DNA from: Candidatus Gastranaerophilales bacterium
GTDB lineage: Bacteria; Cyanobacteriota; Vampirovibrionia; Gastranaerophilales; Gastranaerophilaceae
Assembly (NCBI GenBank): GCA_900767135.1
Contig: CAAFYU010000043.1
Span: 1-53,341, forward strand
Length of the DNA: 53,341 bases
Direction: 5' to 3'
In this document: positions 33,313 through 42,440 of the stretch, one piece after another
How positions within the stretch are numbered: the stretch's first letter is position 1
How the letters are laid out: each line of letters begins with the position of its first letter
The notes under the pieces: generated by a model
Database searches by the model: none
Told to the model about the DNA's origin: nothing
Seen by the model: the letters and a program-made list of their open reading frames with translations, nothing else
Position numbers and translations under genes: made by a program

Positions 33313-34138
33313 TTTTGATAAATTGAATTTTATAACAGCCGGCATGCCGTTAAGAACCGGAAAAGCTTCATACCCAAAGGCTTTTGAAGTCTTAAAAGAA
33401 ATGAATTTGGACGGAATGGAACTAGAATTTGTTCATGGTGTTAGAATGAGTGATTCCAACCGAGATTTTGTAAAAGAAATGTCAAAAGACTTCGTTATTA
33501 CTGCTCATGGGCCATTTTATATAAACCTAAATTCTCAGGAAGAAGAAAAAATTGATGCCAGTTTACAACGAATTATTGACACAGCCTATGTTGCTAAACA
33601 AGCAGGAGCATTCAGCATCACATATCATGCAGCTTTTTATATGGGCAAAGACAAAGAAACTGTCTACAATCAAGTAAAAACGCAAACAAGACGAATTTTG
33701 GACGTATTAGAAAATGAAAATATCGACGTTTGGATTAGACCGGAAACAACAGGGAAAGCAACACAGTGGGGTGATTTGGACGAAATCATAAAACTTTCAA
33801 AAGATTTTGAACAAGTTTTACCTTGCGTTGATTTTTCCCACCTGCATGCCAGAAGTGTAGGTGAGTATAATACTTACGACGAATTTTCAAAAATTCTTGA
33901 AAAAATCGGAACAGAAATCGGCCAATATGCTCTGGAAAACTTCCATGGACACCTTGCCGGAATTGAATACACCTCAAAAGGAGAAAAACAACACCTTAAT
34001 CTTGAAAATTCTGATATGAACTATAAAGATTTAATAAAAGCAATGAAAAAGTTTGGCGTAAAAGGTGCCCTCGTGTGCGAAAGTCCTAATATTGAAGACG
34101 ATTGCAAATTACTAAAAGACTATTATATGAGTTTGTAA
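33296..34138 (+). CDS. Endonuclease IV-like TIM-barrel protein (AP endonuclease family 2)
   Basis: A 280-aa protein that starts at GTG (33296) with AGGAG 7 nt upstream, overlapping crcB by 17 bp. Metal-ligand-like residues appear in the order expected for the Nfo/xylose isomerase-like barrel: TAHGPFY (His), ITYHAAFY (His), IRPETTG (Glu), CVDFSHLHAR (Asp, His), FHGHLAGIE (His) and VCESP (Glu). This fits deoxyribonuclease IV, which cuts 5' of abasic sites using three zinc ions. A sugar epimerase of the same fold is the alternative. The ligand set favours the nuclease. Confidence 0.75.
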   Translation: MQKLSNFDKLNFITAGMPLRTGKASYPKAFEVLKEMNLDGMELEFVHGVRMSDSNRDFVKEMSKDFVITAHGPFYINLNSQEEEKIDASLQRIIDTAYVAKQAGAFSITYHAAFYMGKDKETVYNQVKTQTRRILDVLENENIDVWIRPETTGKATQWGDLDEIIKLSKDFEQVLPCVDFSHLHARSVGEYNTYDEFSKILEKIGTEIGQYALENFHGHLAGIEYTSKGEKQHLNLENSDMNYKDLIKAMKKFGVKGALVCESPNIEDDCKLLKDYYMSL

Positions 34139-34204
34139 CTATACTTTACACAAATCGGATTTTTGATATAATATTAGTAATAAGTAACAGATTAGGAGAG
34201 TGGC

Positions 34205-36244
34205 ATTATAAATAAGAAGTTATTATTTTCGGCATTGTTATCTTTAATTTTGAGCGGAAGTCAGGTTCAAGCTATGCTTCCTGAGGCAAATTCTCTTTAT
34301 CAACAGGCATGTTCTGCGGAATATAAAGAAGATTACACGACTGCGGTTGAAAAATTGCAACAGGCATTGAATATTTCCGGCAATGACGCAATGATTTACA
34401 CAAAACTTGCAGGTGTTTATAGCGAAATGGGCGAGTATGACAAGGCTTTGGAAACTTATTCTAAGGTTATTGAGCTCAGACCGAATGATGGCTATGTTTA
34501 TTTGAGTGTCGGAAATATTTACGAAAATCAAGGAAAATATCTTGAAGCTTTGCAAGCATACAACAAAGTTGCTGAAATGTGTCCTGAATATTTGTACAAC
34601 TATTTGAATATTGCAAACGTTCAGTATCAATTAAGAGATTACAAATCCGCAATCGAAAATTATAACAAATTCTTGTCTACTTATTCTCAACACCAAGATG
34701 CAAGAGAAAATTTGGCTGCATCTTATGTTAGCGACGGAGATTTTGATAAGGCTGTCGAGCAATACAACACGCTTTATACAAAAAATCCGACAGGGTTTAA
34801 GAACTTTTCAAACTACGGCTTAGCACTGTTCCAGACAAAAAATTACGAAAAAGCTTGTGAATTCTTAGAAAAGGCTGTTGAAAGTGATCCTGATAACACA
34901 TCAGCTCACATAAATCTTGCACTTTCATATCAAGAGTTGAACAAAAATGATTTAGCACTTGCTCAGTATGACGTTGTTTTCAGACAACAACCATCTTTGC
35001 ATTCAATCAGATTTGATTACGGAAACCTTCTTGCTGATATGGGACAAGACGAGGCTGCAATTGAAAATTACAAAATCTACATTGAACATTATCCACAAGA
35101 TGCAAGAGCTTACCAAAATATCGGTGTAGTTTACAAACGCTTGAACCAGTTGGATAATACGATTGCAAATTATGAAAAGGCACTTGAACTTCAAAAAGAC
35201 AAAAAAGATATTGTGTTGGAAGAAGATTTGGCTGAATGTTATCATATAAAACACGATTACCAAAACGCTTTGAAATATTATAACGAAGTTCTTCTTGTGA
35301 AAAAAGACGATTACAACTTGCGTTTCAATAAAGCACTTGTTTTGCACGCTATGAAAGATTATTCGGGTGCAATCGATATTTATTCAAAACTTTTGGAAGA
35401 AAAAGACAATGCTTCTATCAGAACAAATATAGCATCAGCTTACGTATCTTTGGGTGATGAAAATTTGAAACAACAAAATTACACATTATCAACCCAAAAC
35501 TTTGAAAAAGCTATTGAATACAACACAAAGGACAGCTATGCATATTATGGACTTGCAAAATCATACAGAGCATGCGGAATAAATGAGAAAGCGAGTGAAT
35601 ATTACGAAAAAGCAATCGCAATGTCCCCTGAAAAAACTCAGTACAGCACAGAGTTTGCAGAATTTATTTCAGCTACAAATAAGACTCCTGAACTTAGAAC
35701 AGGTTCTGAAAATTCAGCTGGCGGTATAAAAGAAATTAGTCTTTCAATGGACGAGGCAAAAGCCGGCGATAATGAAAATTTACTTCAAAATAAAACACTT
35801 ATTACAAAAGGTGACGAAAATTACAAAAGCAAAAACTATGATGTTGCAATCAGAAGTTATCAAGACGCACTAAAATTAAACCCGTCAGATGAAGTTACTT
35901 TATTGAAAATCGGCAATGTGTACAAACTTAAAAACGACAATAAAAACGCAATCAGTTTTTACAAAAAATCAATTATCGTAAACCCGAATTATACAGACGG
36001 TTGGTTTAATCTCGGACTCGTTTATGCGAACGAAAAGAATAACAACAAAGCCAAAGAAAGTTTCCACCGAGTAATTTCGCTTAATCCAAATTACGGATAC
36101 GCATACTATGCACTCGGACTTGCTTATGAGCAAGACGGAAACAAAAAAGAAGCTTTGAATAACTACAAAATCTTTTTGACTCATAACAAAGACGAGGCAA
36201 CGGCAAAAGCAGTTCAGTCAAAAATAAGTAACTTAGAAAAATGA
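34205..36244 (+). CDS. Exported TPR-repeat protein, apparent ATT start
   Basis: A 679-aa protein. Its signal peptide reads (M)INKKLLFSALLSLILSGSQVQA only if translation begins at ATT 34205 or ATA 34208. AGGAG (34194-34198) stands 6 nt before the ATT. The first conventional in-frame start, TTG 34235, would remove the basic part of the signal peptide and has no ribosome site. A TAG at 34193 closes the frame upstream. TPR repeats (more than a dozen) fill residues 30-460 and 530-679, with a Ser/Gly-rich gap between. Probably a periplasmic or envelope scaffold. The next gene overlaps by 4 bp. Confidence 0.85.
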   Translation: MINKKLLFSALLSLILSGSQVQAMLPEANSLYQQACSAEYKEDYTTAVEKLQQALNISGNDAMIYTKLAGVYSEMGEYDKALETYSKVIELRPNDGYVYLSVGNIYENQGKYLEALQAYNKVAEMCPEYLYNYLNIANVQYQLRDYKSAIENYNKFLSTYSQHQDARENLAASYVSDGDFDKAVEQYNTLYTKNPTGFKNFSNYGLALFQTKNYEKACEFLEKAVESDPDNTSAHINLALSYQELNKNDLALAQYDVVFRQQPSLHSIRFDYGNLLADMGQDEAAIENYKIYIEHYPQDARAYQNIGVVYKRLNQLDNTIANYEKALELQKDKKDIVLEEDLAECYHIKHDYQNALKYYNEVLLVKKDDYNLRFNKALVLHAMKDYSGAIDIYSKLLEEKDNASIRTNIASAYVSLGDENLKQQNYTLSTQNFEKAIEYNTKDSYAYYGLAKSYRACGINEKASEYYEKAIAMSPEKTQYSTEFAEFISATNKTPELRTGSENSAGGIKEISLSMDEAKAGDNENLLQNKTLITKGDENYKSKNYDVAIRSYQDALKLNPSDEVTLLKIGNVYKLKNDNKNAISFYKKSIIVNPNYTDGWFNLGLVYANEKNNNKAKESFHRVISLNPNYGYAYYALGLAYEQDGNKKEALNNYKIFLTHNKDEATAKAVQSKISNLEK

Positions 36245-36651
36245 AAAAATTAGTTTTATTGTTTTCAATTTTACTTACAATGTTTTTGACTTGTGCATGT
36301 ACGAGCGACAAGGCTTCTATCCTTTTTAATAAATATCCGATTAGCGAAAAAAATATTTACGATTACTCAAAAACTTTCACTGTTGGCAGACGAATTTATT
36401 ATATTGTTTTAATGCCCCAAAAAGTTGAATCAAGATATTTGTATATCCAAATAATTAAGAAGGACAATGATTACGGGCAATTTGGCTACAAGCTCCACCA
36501 GACATTCAACATTCGCCTAAAAGATGAAGAAGTCAATTATTATACAGATTATTTTGTGCTAAACGAAAAAGGTTTTTACATAATGAAAGTATATTCAAAA
36601 GATAATCCGCATAAAGTTTTGGCACAAGCAGATTTTTACGTAAAAAAATAA
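36241..36651 (+). CDS. Small envelope protein, putative lipoprotein
   Basis: A 136-aa protein whose start overlaps the TPR stop codon (ATGA). Residues 1-19 are a signal sequence ending FLTCAC; the cysteine context is only a fair lipobox. The remainder is a beta-rich domain of about 110 residues with many Tyr. Co-translation with the TPR protein suggests they act together in the envelope. No family is recognised. Confidence 0.65.
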   Translation: MKKLVLLFSILLTMFLTCACTSDKASILFNKYPISEKNIYDYSKTFTVGRRIYYIVLMPQKVESRYLYIQIIKKDNDYGQFGYKLHQTFNIRLKDEEVNYYTDYFVLNEKGFYIMKVYSKDNPHKVLAQADFYVKK

Positions 36652-36663
36652 GGAAATTTCAAA

Positions 36664-37353
36664 ATGACAGAAATTAGTGTTGTAATTCCTTGTTACAACG
36701 AAGAAAAAAATATCGAAAAATGTATCCAAAAGTCGTTTTCCGCCTTTGAAAAACTTGGAGTTGAAGGCGAAGTTATAGTTGTAGATAACAATTCAACAGA
36801 TAAATCTTCTGAAATCGCCAAAAACTCAGGTGCAAAAGTAGTTTTTTGTGAAGCCAAAGGTTATGGGAACGCACTTCGGTGTGGGTTTGAAAACGTAAAC
36901 GGGAAATTTATTATTATGGGTGATGGGGACGACAGCTACGATTTTTCTGAAATTCTTGAATTTTACCTTGAAATTACAACAAAAAACGCCGATATGATTA
37001 CCGGCACAAGGCTAAAAGGTACAATTCATAAAGGTGCAATGCCATTTTTGCACAGATATCTCGGGACGCCTGTTTTGACATTTATCCTAAATTTGCTCTA
37101 CAAAACCAAAATTTCAGATTCCCAATGCGGTATGCGAATGTTCAAAAGAGATTGTCTTGATAAAATCGAATTTAAAACGACAGGCATGGAATTTGCCTCA
37201 GAACTCTTCGTACAGTTTGCAAAACACAATTTTTCAATTAAAGAAATTCCAATCCATTTGTATCCTGTTCACAACAGAAAATCAAAACTTAACCCTATTC
37301 GAGATGGGCTAAGACATCTGTTTTACTTGATTTCAGCCTTGCATAACACATAA
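36664..37353 (+). CDS. Family 2 glycosyltransferase, polyprenyl-phosphate type
   Basis: A 229-aa GT-A enzyme. It starts ISVVIPCYNEEKNIEKCI, then VIVVDNNSTDKS, and the metal-binding MGDGDDSYDFSEI, with SQCGMRMFKR typical of dolichol-phosphate-mannose synthase-like enzymes. The lack of membrane helices fits the soluble subgroup. It would load a sugar onto polyprenyl phosphate for a GT-C enzyme. The convergent gene at 37323 codes for a GT-C-like membrane protein, and the two overlap by 31 bp at their 3' ends. Third gene after the TPR and lipoprotein genes. Confidence 0.85.
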   Translation: MTEISVVIPCYNEEKNIEKCIQKSFSAFEKLGVEGEVIVVDNNSTDKSSEIAKNSGAKVVFCEAKGYGNALRCGFENVNGKFIIMGDGDDSYDFSEILEFYLEITTKNADMITGTRLKGTIHKGAMPFLHRYLGTPVLTFILNLLYKTKISDSQCGMRMFKRDCLDKIEFKTTGMEFASELFVQFAKHNFSIKEIPIHLYPVHNRKSKLNPIRDGLRHLFYLISALHNT

Positions 37354-39044
37354 TATGACGCTGTTTTTTTGTTGGAAATATTTGTTGTAATAAGTTTGCA
37401 TTGTGACTTATCGAAATCAATATCAGTGTACATATCAAGAGCTTCTTTTGTAAGACGTAAAGTCTTATTATAAATAGCCAAATCCATCATGAAATAAACA
37501 TTATCACCCGATGAATGTACAAGTTTTTTAATATCATTTTGCACGCTATCAGATAAAATATTAACTTTTCTTTCGGTAAATCTGGGAGCGTTAAGATAAA
37601 TATATTTGCAATTTGGGTTTTGGAACGGAATAATTATACCGCTACCTGAAACCGCAATCACAGTCGCATTATCAGGAATATGCATATTATCAACCGACAC
37701 AAGTTGTTCCCTTATCGGAATTCGTTTCAACATCTGCGGTTCTATCGTTTTGATTAATAAATATCCAGAAACTAAACACAAAAGCAACGGCAAAATATGT
37801 TTTTTGTAATTAAAATTGAGAATAAATTTCTGTGGAGCTTTTTCAACAAACCTTTTCAAATCTTGACAAGTGGCAATGTATTTCCCAAAATTGATTTTCT
37901 GATTATTCAGATTGTATTTTTGTTCAAGAACAGTAAATACTCTTGTCACGCCTGCAAGAATTATTATCCCTGAAATTGCCGAAATCGGTGTCAAATAGCG
38001 GACTGTTGCAAATGTGTTTACCCAAAAAACATAAGAAAACGCACAAATACAGATTAAAAAATTGATAATATCATAATTTATCCCATAGCTTTGCTCAAAA
38101 TATTTTTTATCGAACCACTTAAAACTCAACAAATTTAAGAAAAAGACTGTATAAATTCCGGCAAATCGAAAATCTTGATAATTTAGTTCAAAACCGCGTG
38201 TCGGCACGTGTTGGTAAAAATAATACGGGAAAAATATATATTGCCAAACGTTTTGCGGATAAAGATTTATAAAATCTTCTTTCAAAAGATTTTCTACATT
38301 TGCAAAATCCGAATGGAAAATTCCGTTAAAATATGGGAAAAACGGGTTATGGAAAAGTGAAAATAATTTATATGCCCAAAAACCGTTCGTAATCAAAAAA
38401 CCGACAAAAAGGCTAAGTCCAAAAGAAATTGCGGTTTTAAAAATATTTTTGAAATAGGATTTAAAACACAAAACAGAAAGAAAAATCGCGAGCACAAAAA
38501 TTCCTGCTGTTAGCTTCAAACCACAAATTCCACCGAGCAAAAGTCCCGATATCACGATGTTTTTCAGACTATATTTTTTGATTGATTTTATAAGTAAATA
38601 AATTCCAACCAAAACCACGTCGCCAACAAACAAGTCGTGCGTGTTTGTCCCGATATTGTACAAGGTCAAAGCACCTGTACTGCCGATTAAGACAGAAAGC
38701 CAAACGTAAAGTTTTTTTTCTTCAAAAATCGCTTGCGACAATTTATACACAATAAAAATCAAAAATGCGTACGAAAGTCCTTGTAAAAAAGTTACGATAT
38801 AAGGGAAATTATTGAAATATTTCACCATTAAATAGTATGGGATATCCAAAAACGGGTTTAAATATGTCTGGATATCAGCCGGCATGATGTCTGTGTGATA
38901 GCGGTTATTGAGGAGTGCAAACGGGTTATAGATATGATAATTCCGGACGTCGAAACTTCTGTCCATACCCTTTGCAATACTTGCAATTCCTGCAATAAGG
39001 ATTGAATATATTAAAATAATTAAATCTTGTTGTTTTTTCTTCAT
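37323..39044 (-). CDS. GT-C-like polytopic membrane protein
   Basis: A 573-aa protein with roughly ten hydrophobic helices over residues 8-440 and a soluble C-terminal part. Near the N-terminus SFDVRNYHIYNPFAL, with Asp in the first loop, resembles the catalytic loop of GT-C glycosyltransferases that use polyprenyl-phosphate sugars. The fit to a named family is loose. It converges on the GT2 gene, and a lepB/polyprenyl synthase cluster lies upstream. A role in lipid-linked sugar transfer is inference. Confidence 0.6.
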   Translation of the reverse strand: MKKKQQDLIILIYSILIAGIASIAKGMDRSFDVRNYHIYNPFALLNNRYHTDIMPADIQTYLNPFLDIPYYLMVKYFNNFPYIVTFLQGLSYAFLIFIVYKLSQAIFEEKKLYVWLSVLIGSTGALTLYNIGTNTHDLFVGDVVLVGIYLLIKSIKKYSLKNIVISGLLLGGICGLKLTAGIFVLAIFLSVLCFKSYFKNIFKTAISFGLSLFVGFLITNGFWAYKLFSLFHNPFFPYFNGIFHSDFANVENLLKEDFINLYPQNVWQYIFFPYYFYQHVPTRGFELNYQDFRFAGIYTVFFLNLLSFKWFDKKYFEQSYGINYDIINFLICICAFSYVFWVNTFATVRYLTPISAISGIIILAGVTRVFTVLEQKYNLNNQKINFGKYIATCQDLKRFVEKAPQKFILNFNYKKHILPLLLCLVSGYLLIKTIEPQMLKRIPIREQLVSVDNMHIPDNATVIAVSGSGIIIPFQNPNCKYIYLNAPRFTERKVNILSDSVQNDIKKLVHSSGDNVYFMMDLAIYNKTLRLTKEALDMYTDIDFDKSQCKLITTNISNKKTASYYVLCKAEIK

Positions 39045-39081
39045 GAGTCCATTATAACATTCAAAAAGTTTCTAATCTAAA

Positions 39082-39726
39082 TTATAATCCTTTTATTCTT
39101 GTAAATGGCCAGAACAAAAATACTGCTCTTCCAATAAACCTGTCTTCCGGCAACAATCCCCACCATCTGCTATCATAAGAATTTCCTCGGTTATCACCCA
39201 TCATCAGGTATTTGTGCTCTGGAATTACAATCGGGCCACACATCATATCCTCTGTACAAGGTTTGTCATAATAAGAAGTTACAATATACGGTTCTTCCAG
39301 CGGTTTATCGTTTATATAAACCGTACTTTTTCCATCTTTATCTGTCTTTATTTCAAATTTATCCCCAGGGGTGCCGATTACTCGCTTTATATAAGCCACA
39401 TCTTTGCAGAAAAAGCCTGTTAGTCTTGAAAATACTTTCCAAGGCGTGTTTTGTAATCTTTCAAACGGCGGATAAAACACCATTACATCTCCTCGTTTTG
39501 GTGTCGAATAAAACCTTGAAAACCTTTCTACAACAATTCTATCACCTTCAACAAGTGTCGGGTGCATAGAAGCTGACGGAATCCAACGAATTTCACCTAT
39601 AAAAAATCTGATTATAATTACCATCACAACTACAAAAACAACTGTTTCTATAATTTCTCTTGCAGTTGGGTTTATTTTCATATAATTTTCTTTTATTTTT
39701 AACGCGATTTCTTTAATTTTATTCAT
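39082..39726 (-). CDS. lepB: Signal peptidase I
   Basis: A 214-aa type I leader peptidase. One membrane anchor (residues 27-43) is followed by the catalytic Ser53 (IPSASMHPTL), Lys114 (AYIKRVIGTPGD) and the GDNRGNSYDSR box near 177-187. It cleaves signal peptides at the outer face of the inner membrane. It overlaps the upstream polyprenyl synthase gene by 8 bp. The several exported proteins in this window are likely substrates. Confidence 0.94.
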   Translation of the reverse strand: MNKIKEIALKIKENYMKINPTAREIIETVVFVVVMVIIIRFFIGEIRWIPSASMHPTLVEGDRIVVERFSRFYSTPKRGDVMVFYPPFERLQNTPWKVFSRLTGFFCKDVAYIKRVIGTPGDKFEIKTDKDGKSTVYINDKPLEEPYIVTSYYDKPCTEDMMCGPIVIPEHKYLMMGDNRGNSYDSRWWGLLPEDRFIGRAVFLFWPFTRIKGL

Positions 39727-40639
39727 CTCTAATTAGTCCTAAAAGCTCTATTAGTGCCGTTTTATATTTGCTATCTTTAAGTTTTTCAATCTCATTTTTG
39801 GCACATTCAATGTAATTATTCAACAAATCTTGGGTTTTTTCAATACCATTTTCAAAGCCCTCAACACTTCCTGCCAAAATAACCGGAGCGGTATAAATTC
39901 CGTCTTTAAAATCACTTTTTGAAGTCTTTGCGTTTATCAAATCATCACGAATTTGAAACGCAATGCCAAAGGCTTTGGCAAAATTTGACAGGTTGTACCC
40001 CTCACCTGAATTTTTAAGTTCACTAACGTTCTCTAAGAAATTCTTTCCTCTCCCCGTAGGGGCGTCCGTAATTGCCAACTTTAAACCTCCGCAAATGGCT
40101 GTTTCAAAAAGTTTTGCGGTTTTTTGTTCGGTCTTTTTTATATATTCCTCAATTGTTGGAATTTTATATTTTCCAAACTGTTGAGCGACTTCTCCTTGGC
40201 ACATATCATCAAGGGTCTGGGCAAACATATCAATGATTTCAAACGAATTAAGCGAACGAATTCTTTTTAGGGCAAGTGAAATCAAATAATCTCCTGCAAT
40301 AACCGCCAATTTATTGTCAAAATATGTGTTTAGTGTTTCAACTCCACGCCGTTTTTCGCTTTCATCAATAATGTCGTCGTGAATTAGAGAAGCATTATGA
40401 ACAAGCTCGATTGATGCTTGTAAAATAATTTGAGAAGCATTAACCTCAATATCCAGTGCTTTTAAAATCAAAAATGACACAACAGCACGAATATGTTTAG
40501 ATGGTGCATTAAAGATTTTGAAAAGATTTGTTTTTAGGTGTTCTTCAAGTTCAATTTCGTCAAACAATTTTTGTTTAACGAGTTCTACTTCATCTGCAAC
40601 AACCCCGAAAATATTAGCATATTTTTCCTGAAAACTCAT
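39719..40639 (-). CDS. Trans-polyprenyl diphosphate synthase with internal repeat insertion
   Basis: A 306-aa all-helical prenyltransferase. The first Asp-rich motif is DDIID (88-92), followed by Arg-Arg-Gly (RRGVETLN), and the second is DDLIN (232-236), where the usual last Asp is Asn. Enzymes of this family add isopentenyl units to make the chains for quinones or lipid carriers. Between KLFETA and LSNFAKAFG the protein has about 18 more residues than my reference pattern. They are rich in Gly and charged residues and are encoded by DNA that resembles an intergenic palindrome (39994-40070). The reading frame is kept. The next gene, lepB, overlaps by 8 bp. Confidence 0.85.
   Translation of the reverse strand: MSFQEKYANIFGVVADEVELVKQKLFDEIELEEHLKTNLFKIFNAPSKHIRAVVSFLILKALDIEVNASQIILQASIELVHNASLIHDDIIDESEKRRGVETLNTYFDNKLAVIAGDYLISLALKRIRSLNSFEIIDMFAQTLDDMCQGEVAQQFGKYKIPTIEEYIKKTEQKTAKLFETAICGGLKLAITDAPTGRGKNFLENVSELKNSGEGYNLSNFAKAFGIAFQIRDDLINAKTSKSDFKDGIYTAPVILAGSVEGFENGIEKTQDLLNNYIECAKNEIEKLKDSKYKTALIELLGLIRDE
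39994..40070. repeat. In-frame repeat-like insertion within the polyprenyl synthase gene
   Basis: The 77-bp stretch has an unusual composition: CCCCTCACC at one end, TCTCCCCGTAGGGGCG at the other, with the perfect palindrome CCCCGTAGGGG. It contributes residues near 191-215 without a stop codon. Confidence 0.5.
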
Positions 40640-40664
40640 GTGCTCATATTATCACAAACAAGTT

Positions 40665-42350
40665 TTATGCGTAACTCCACCATTTCCAATCCGGAAGAAC
40701 TTCGTTGTCTTGGATTTTATTCAAATCATCATCAAGCCCTGTATTATAGCCACAGAGTTCTAAATGTTTGATAATAGTATCTTTTTCATTTTTTCCATCG
40801 ACAGCCATGTCAGAGCCGACATCTCCAACTCTTTTGTTGAAAATATCTCCGCCAACACTATCTAAATAATTTGCGTCGGCTTGATATGCCATATATTCAC
40901 CTCTGACTGCTGAGATTTTATAGGTTAATTTATCTAAAATGGCACTTTCTTCTGCGGTTAAAGAGGTAGCGTCATTAATATTATTTTTGTCATCTATACT
41001 CATGTCTTTGCCACCAACCCAATTTCCGCTGGCTGTTACCATATATTGTCCATATTTATCATTCAAATCTTTAATATTTTCTTTTGCAAGTTCATATTCT
41101 TCATCTGTCAAAGCTCCCATTTGTCTAAGTGCTGTTAAGTTATCTTGTGTTATAGATATGGCTCCATCTGTTTTTCCGTTAGTTGAAAACATAGAATATG
41201 TTGCATGTGTTAGTTCATGGACAAGTGTTGCAACTAATTCTGCCCAACTTGTACCCTTTTCTAAGTACTTTGCAGATAGTGTAAGTCCGCTATTAGAGAG
41301 CTTCTTTTCTCCATCATCATCTGTATAATAAAAATCATCATCTCTGGTGAAATATCCGATTGTTTGCGTGTAAGTTCCATCACCATTTGAGAGTTTAGTC
41401 GGTTTGCCGGGAGTTGTTTTGTTGAAATTTGGAATTTCTCCGTAAACCTTATCCACATCATCTACATTTGGGTTTGCATTAGTATATGATTTATAATTCT
41501 GCCAACTTGTATAGCCACCGAGTTGACTTTCATTTTCATATTTTACAATTGAAATCTGTCCGACTTTACAAATTGTATCAGGATCAAGATCTTTTCCGGC
41601 TTTTAATCGATTAAGAGCTGCAAGCTGGTTTTCTAATCCTGCTGATTTCAGATAATCTTCGGTTAATTTTAGGGCAAATTCCAATTTTCCTTGATTACTT
41701 TTTTCATCAAATTTTTTCTGAATTTCATCGGAATATGCTTGAACTTGTGTTTTGAAATCGTTATAGCCGTTCTTTTTTAAATATGTGTTTAAAAAGTTTT
41801 TTATTTCCACGTAAGACAAAGTTCCATTGTTATCTTTATCTAGGCTGTAAAAACTTCTGTTTAATGAGCCGAAAAAGTCATTGTGACTATCTTCCCATTT
41901 GTCATTTTGAGTTAATGCAATGAGTTGAGAACGGCTAATCCCTGATTCTTTCGTAACAGTAGAGTCTTTTTTATCATGAACGTATTCAAAAAACGAATCT
42001 GCATCATAAAAATTCTCAATAAATGAATGCTGAGAATTATAGATTAATTTTTTGATGTAATCTAATTCTTCGGTGCTTATGGAGGAGGCTATTGCATAGT
42101 TCATTGCCTTTTGACTTGTGGTCAAATCCTCTGCCACATCAGCTTCAACACTACTTGTAGAAACAAAATTTATATCAGCTAAATTTGCAACACTGCCGTC
42201 AGAACGTACAAAACCATCAGCATTTGAGGTTTTTGCAAGCTCTTGAACTGTGTATTCTTCTGCTAAATTAGAGTTTTTGGCTTCTTCATTTTGTTTTTCA
42301 ACATCATATTTTCTAATAGCCGCAGAAAATGTGTTGTTGCTAATCTCCAT
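40665..42350 (-). CDS. Predicted EF-hand gluzincin metalloprotease
   Basis: A 561-aa protein. A canonical EF-hand loop, DKDNNGTLSYVE, lies at 171-182. A zinc-protease helix HELTH (378-382), within LVATLVHELTHATY, carries the two His and the catalytic Glu. A second helix, GEYMAYQAD (Glu485), supplies the glutamate expected of gluzincins. There is no signal peptide; the N-terminus is polar, and export by another route is possible. No family is known to me. It lies 90 bp downstream of a small helical protein gene on the same strand. Activity is predicted from motifs only. Confidence 0.6.
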   Translation of the reverse strand: MEISNNTFSAAIRKYDVEKQNEEAKNSNLAEEYTVQELAKTSNADGFVRSDGSVANLADINFVSTSSVEADVAEDLTTSQKAMNYAIASSISTEELDYIKKLIYNSQHSFIENFYDADSFFEYVHDKKDSTVTKESGISRSQLIALTQNDKWEDSHNDFFGSLNRSFYSLDKDNNGTLSYVEIKNFLNTYLKKNGYNDFKTQVQAYSDEIQKKFDEKSNQGKLEFALKLTEDYLKSAGLENQLAALNRLKAGKDLDPDTICKVGQISIVKYENESQLGGYTSWQNYKSYTNANPNVDDVDKVYGEIPNFNKTTPGKPTKLSNGDGTYTQTIGYFTRDDDFYYTDDDGEKKLSNSGLTLSAKYLEKGTSWAELVATLVHELTHATYSMFSTNGKTDGAISITQDNLTALRQMGALTDEEYELAKENIKDLNDKYGQYMVTASGNWVGGKDMSIDDKNNINDATSLTAEESAILDKLTYKISAVRGEYMAYQADANYLDSVGGDIFNKRVGDVGSDMAVDGKNEKDTIIKHLELCGYNTGLDDDLNKIQDNEVLPDWKWWSYA

Positions 42351-42440
42351 AATTTTTCCTTTTTCTAAAAATATCGGATATTACGAAGATAAACTTTAAC
42401 AAAATCAAAATTATATTACAAAACGTTACAATTACTAAAA

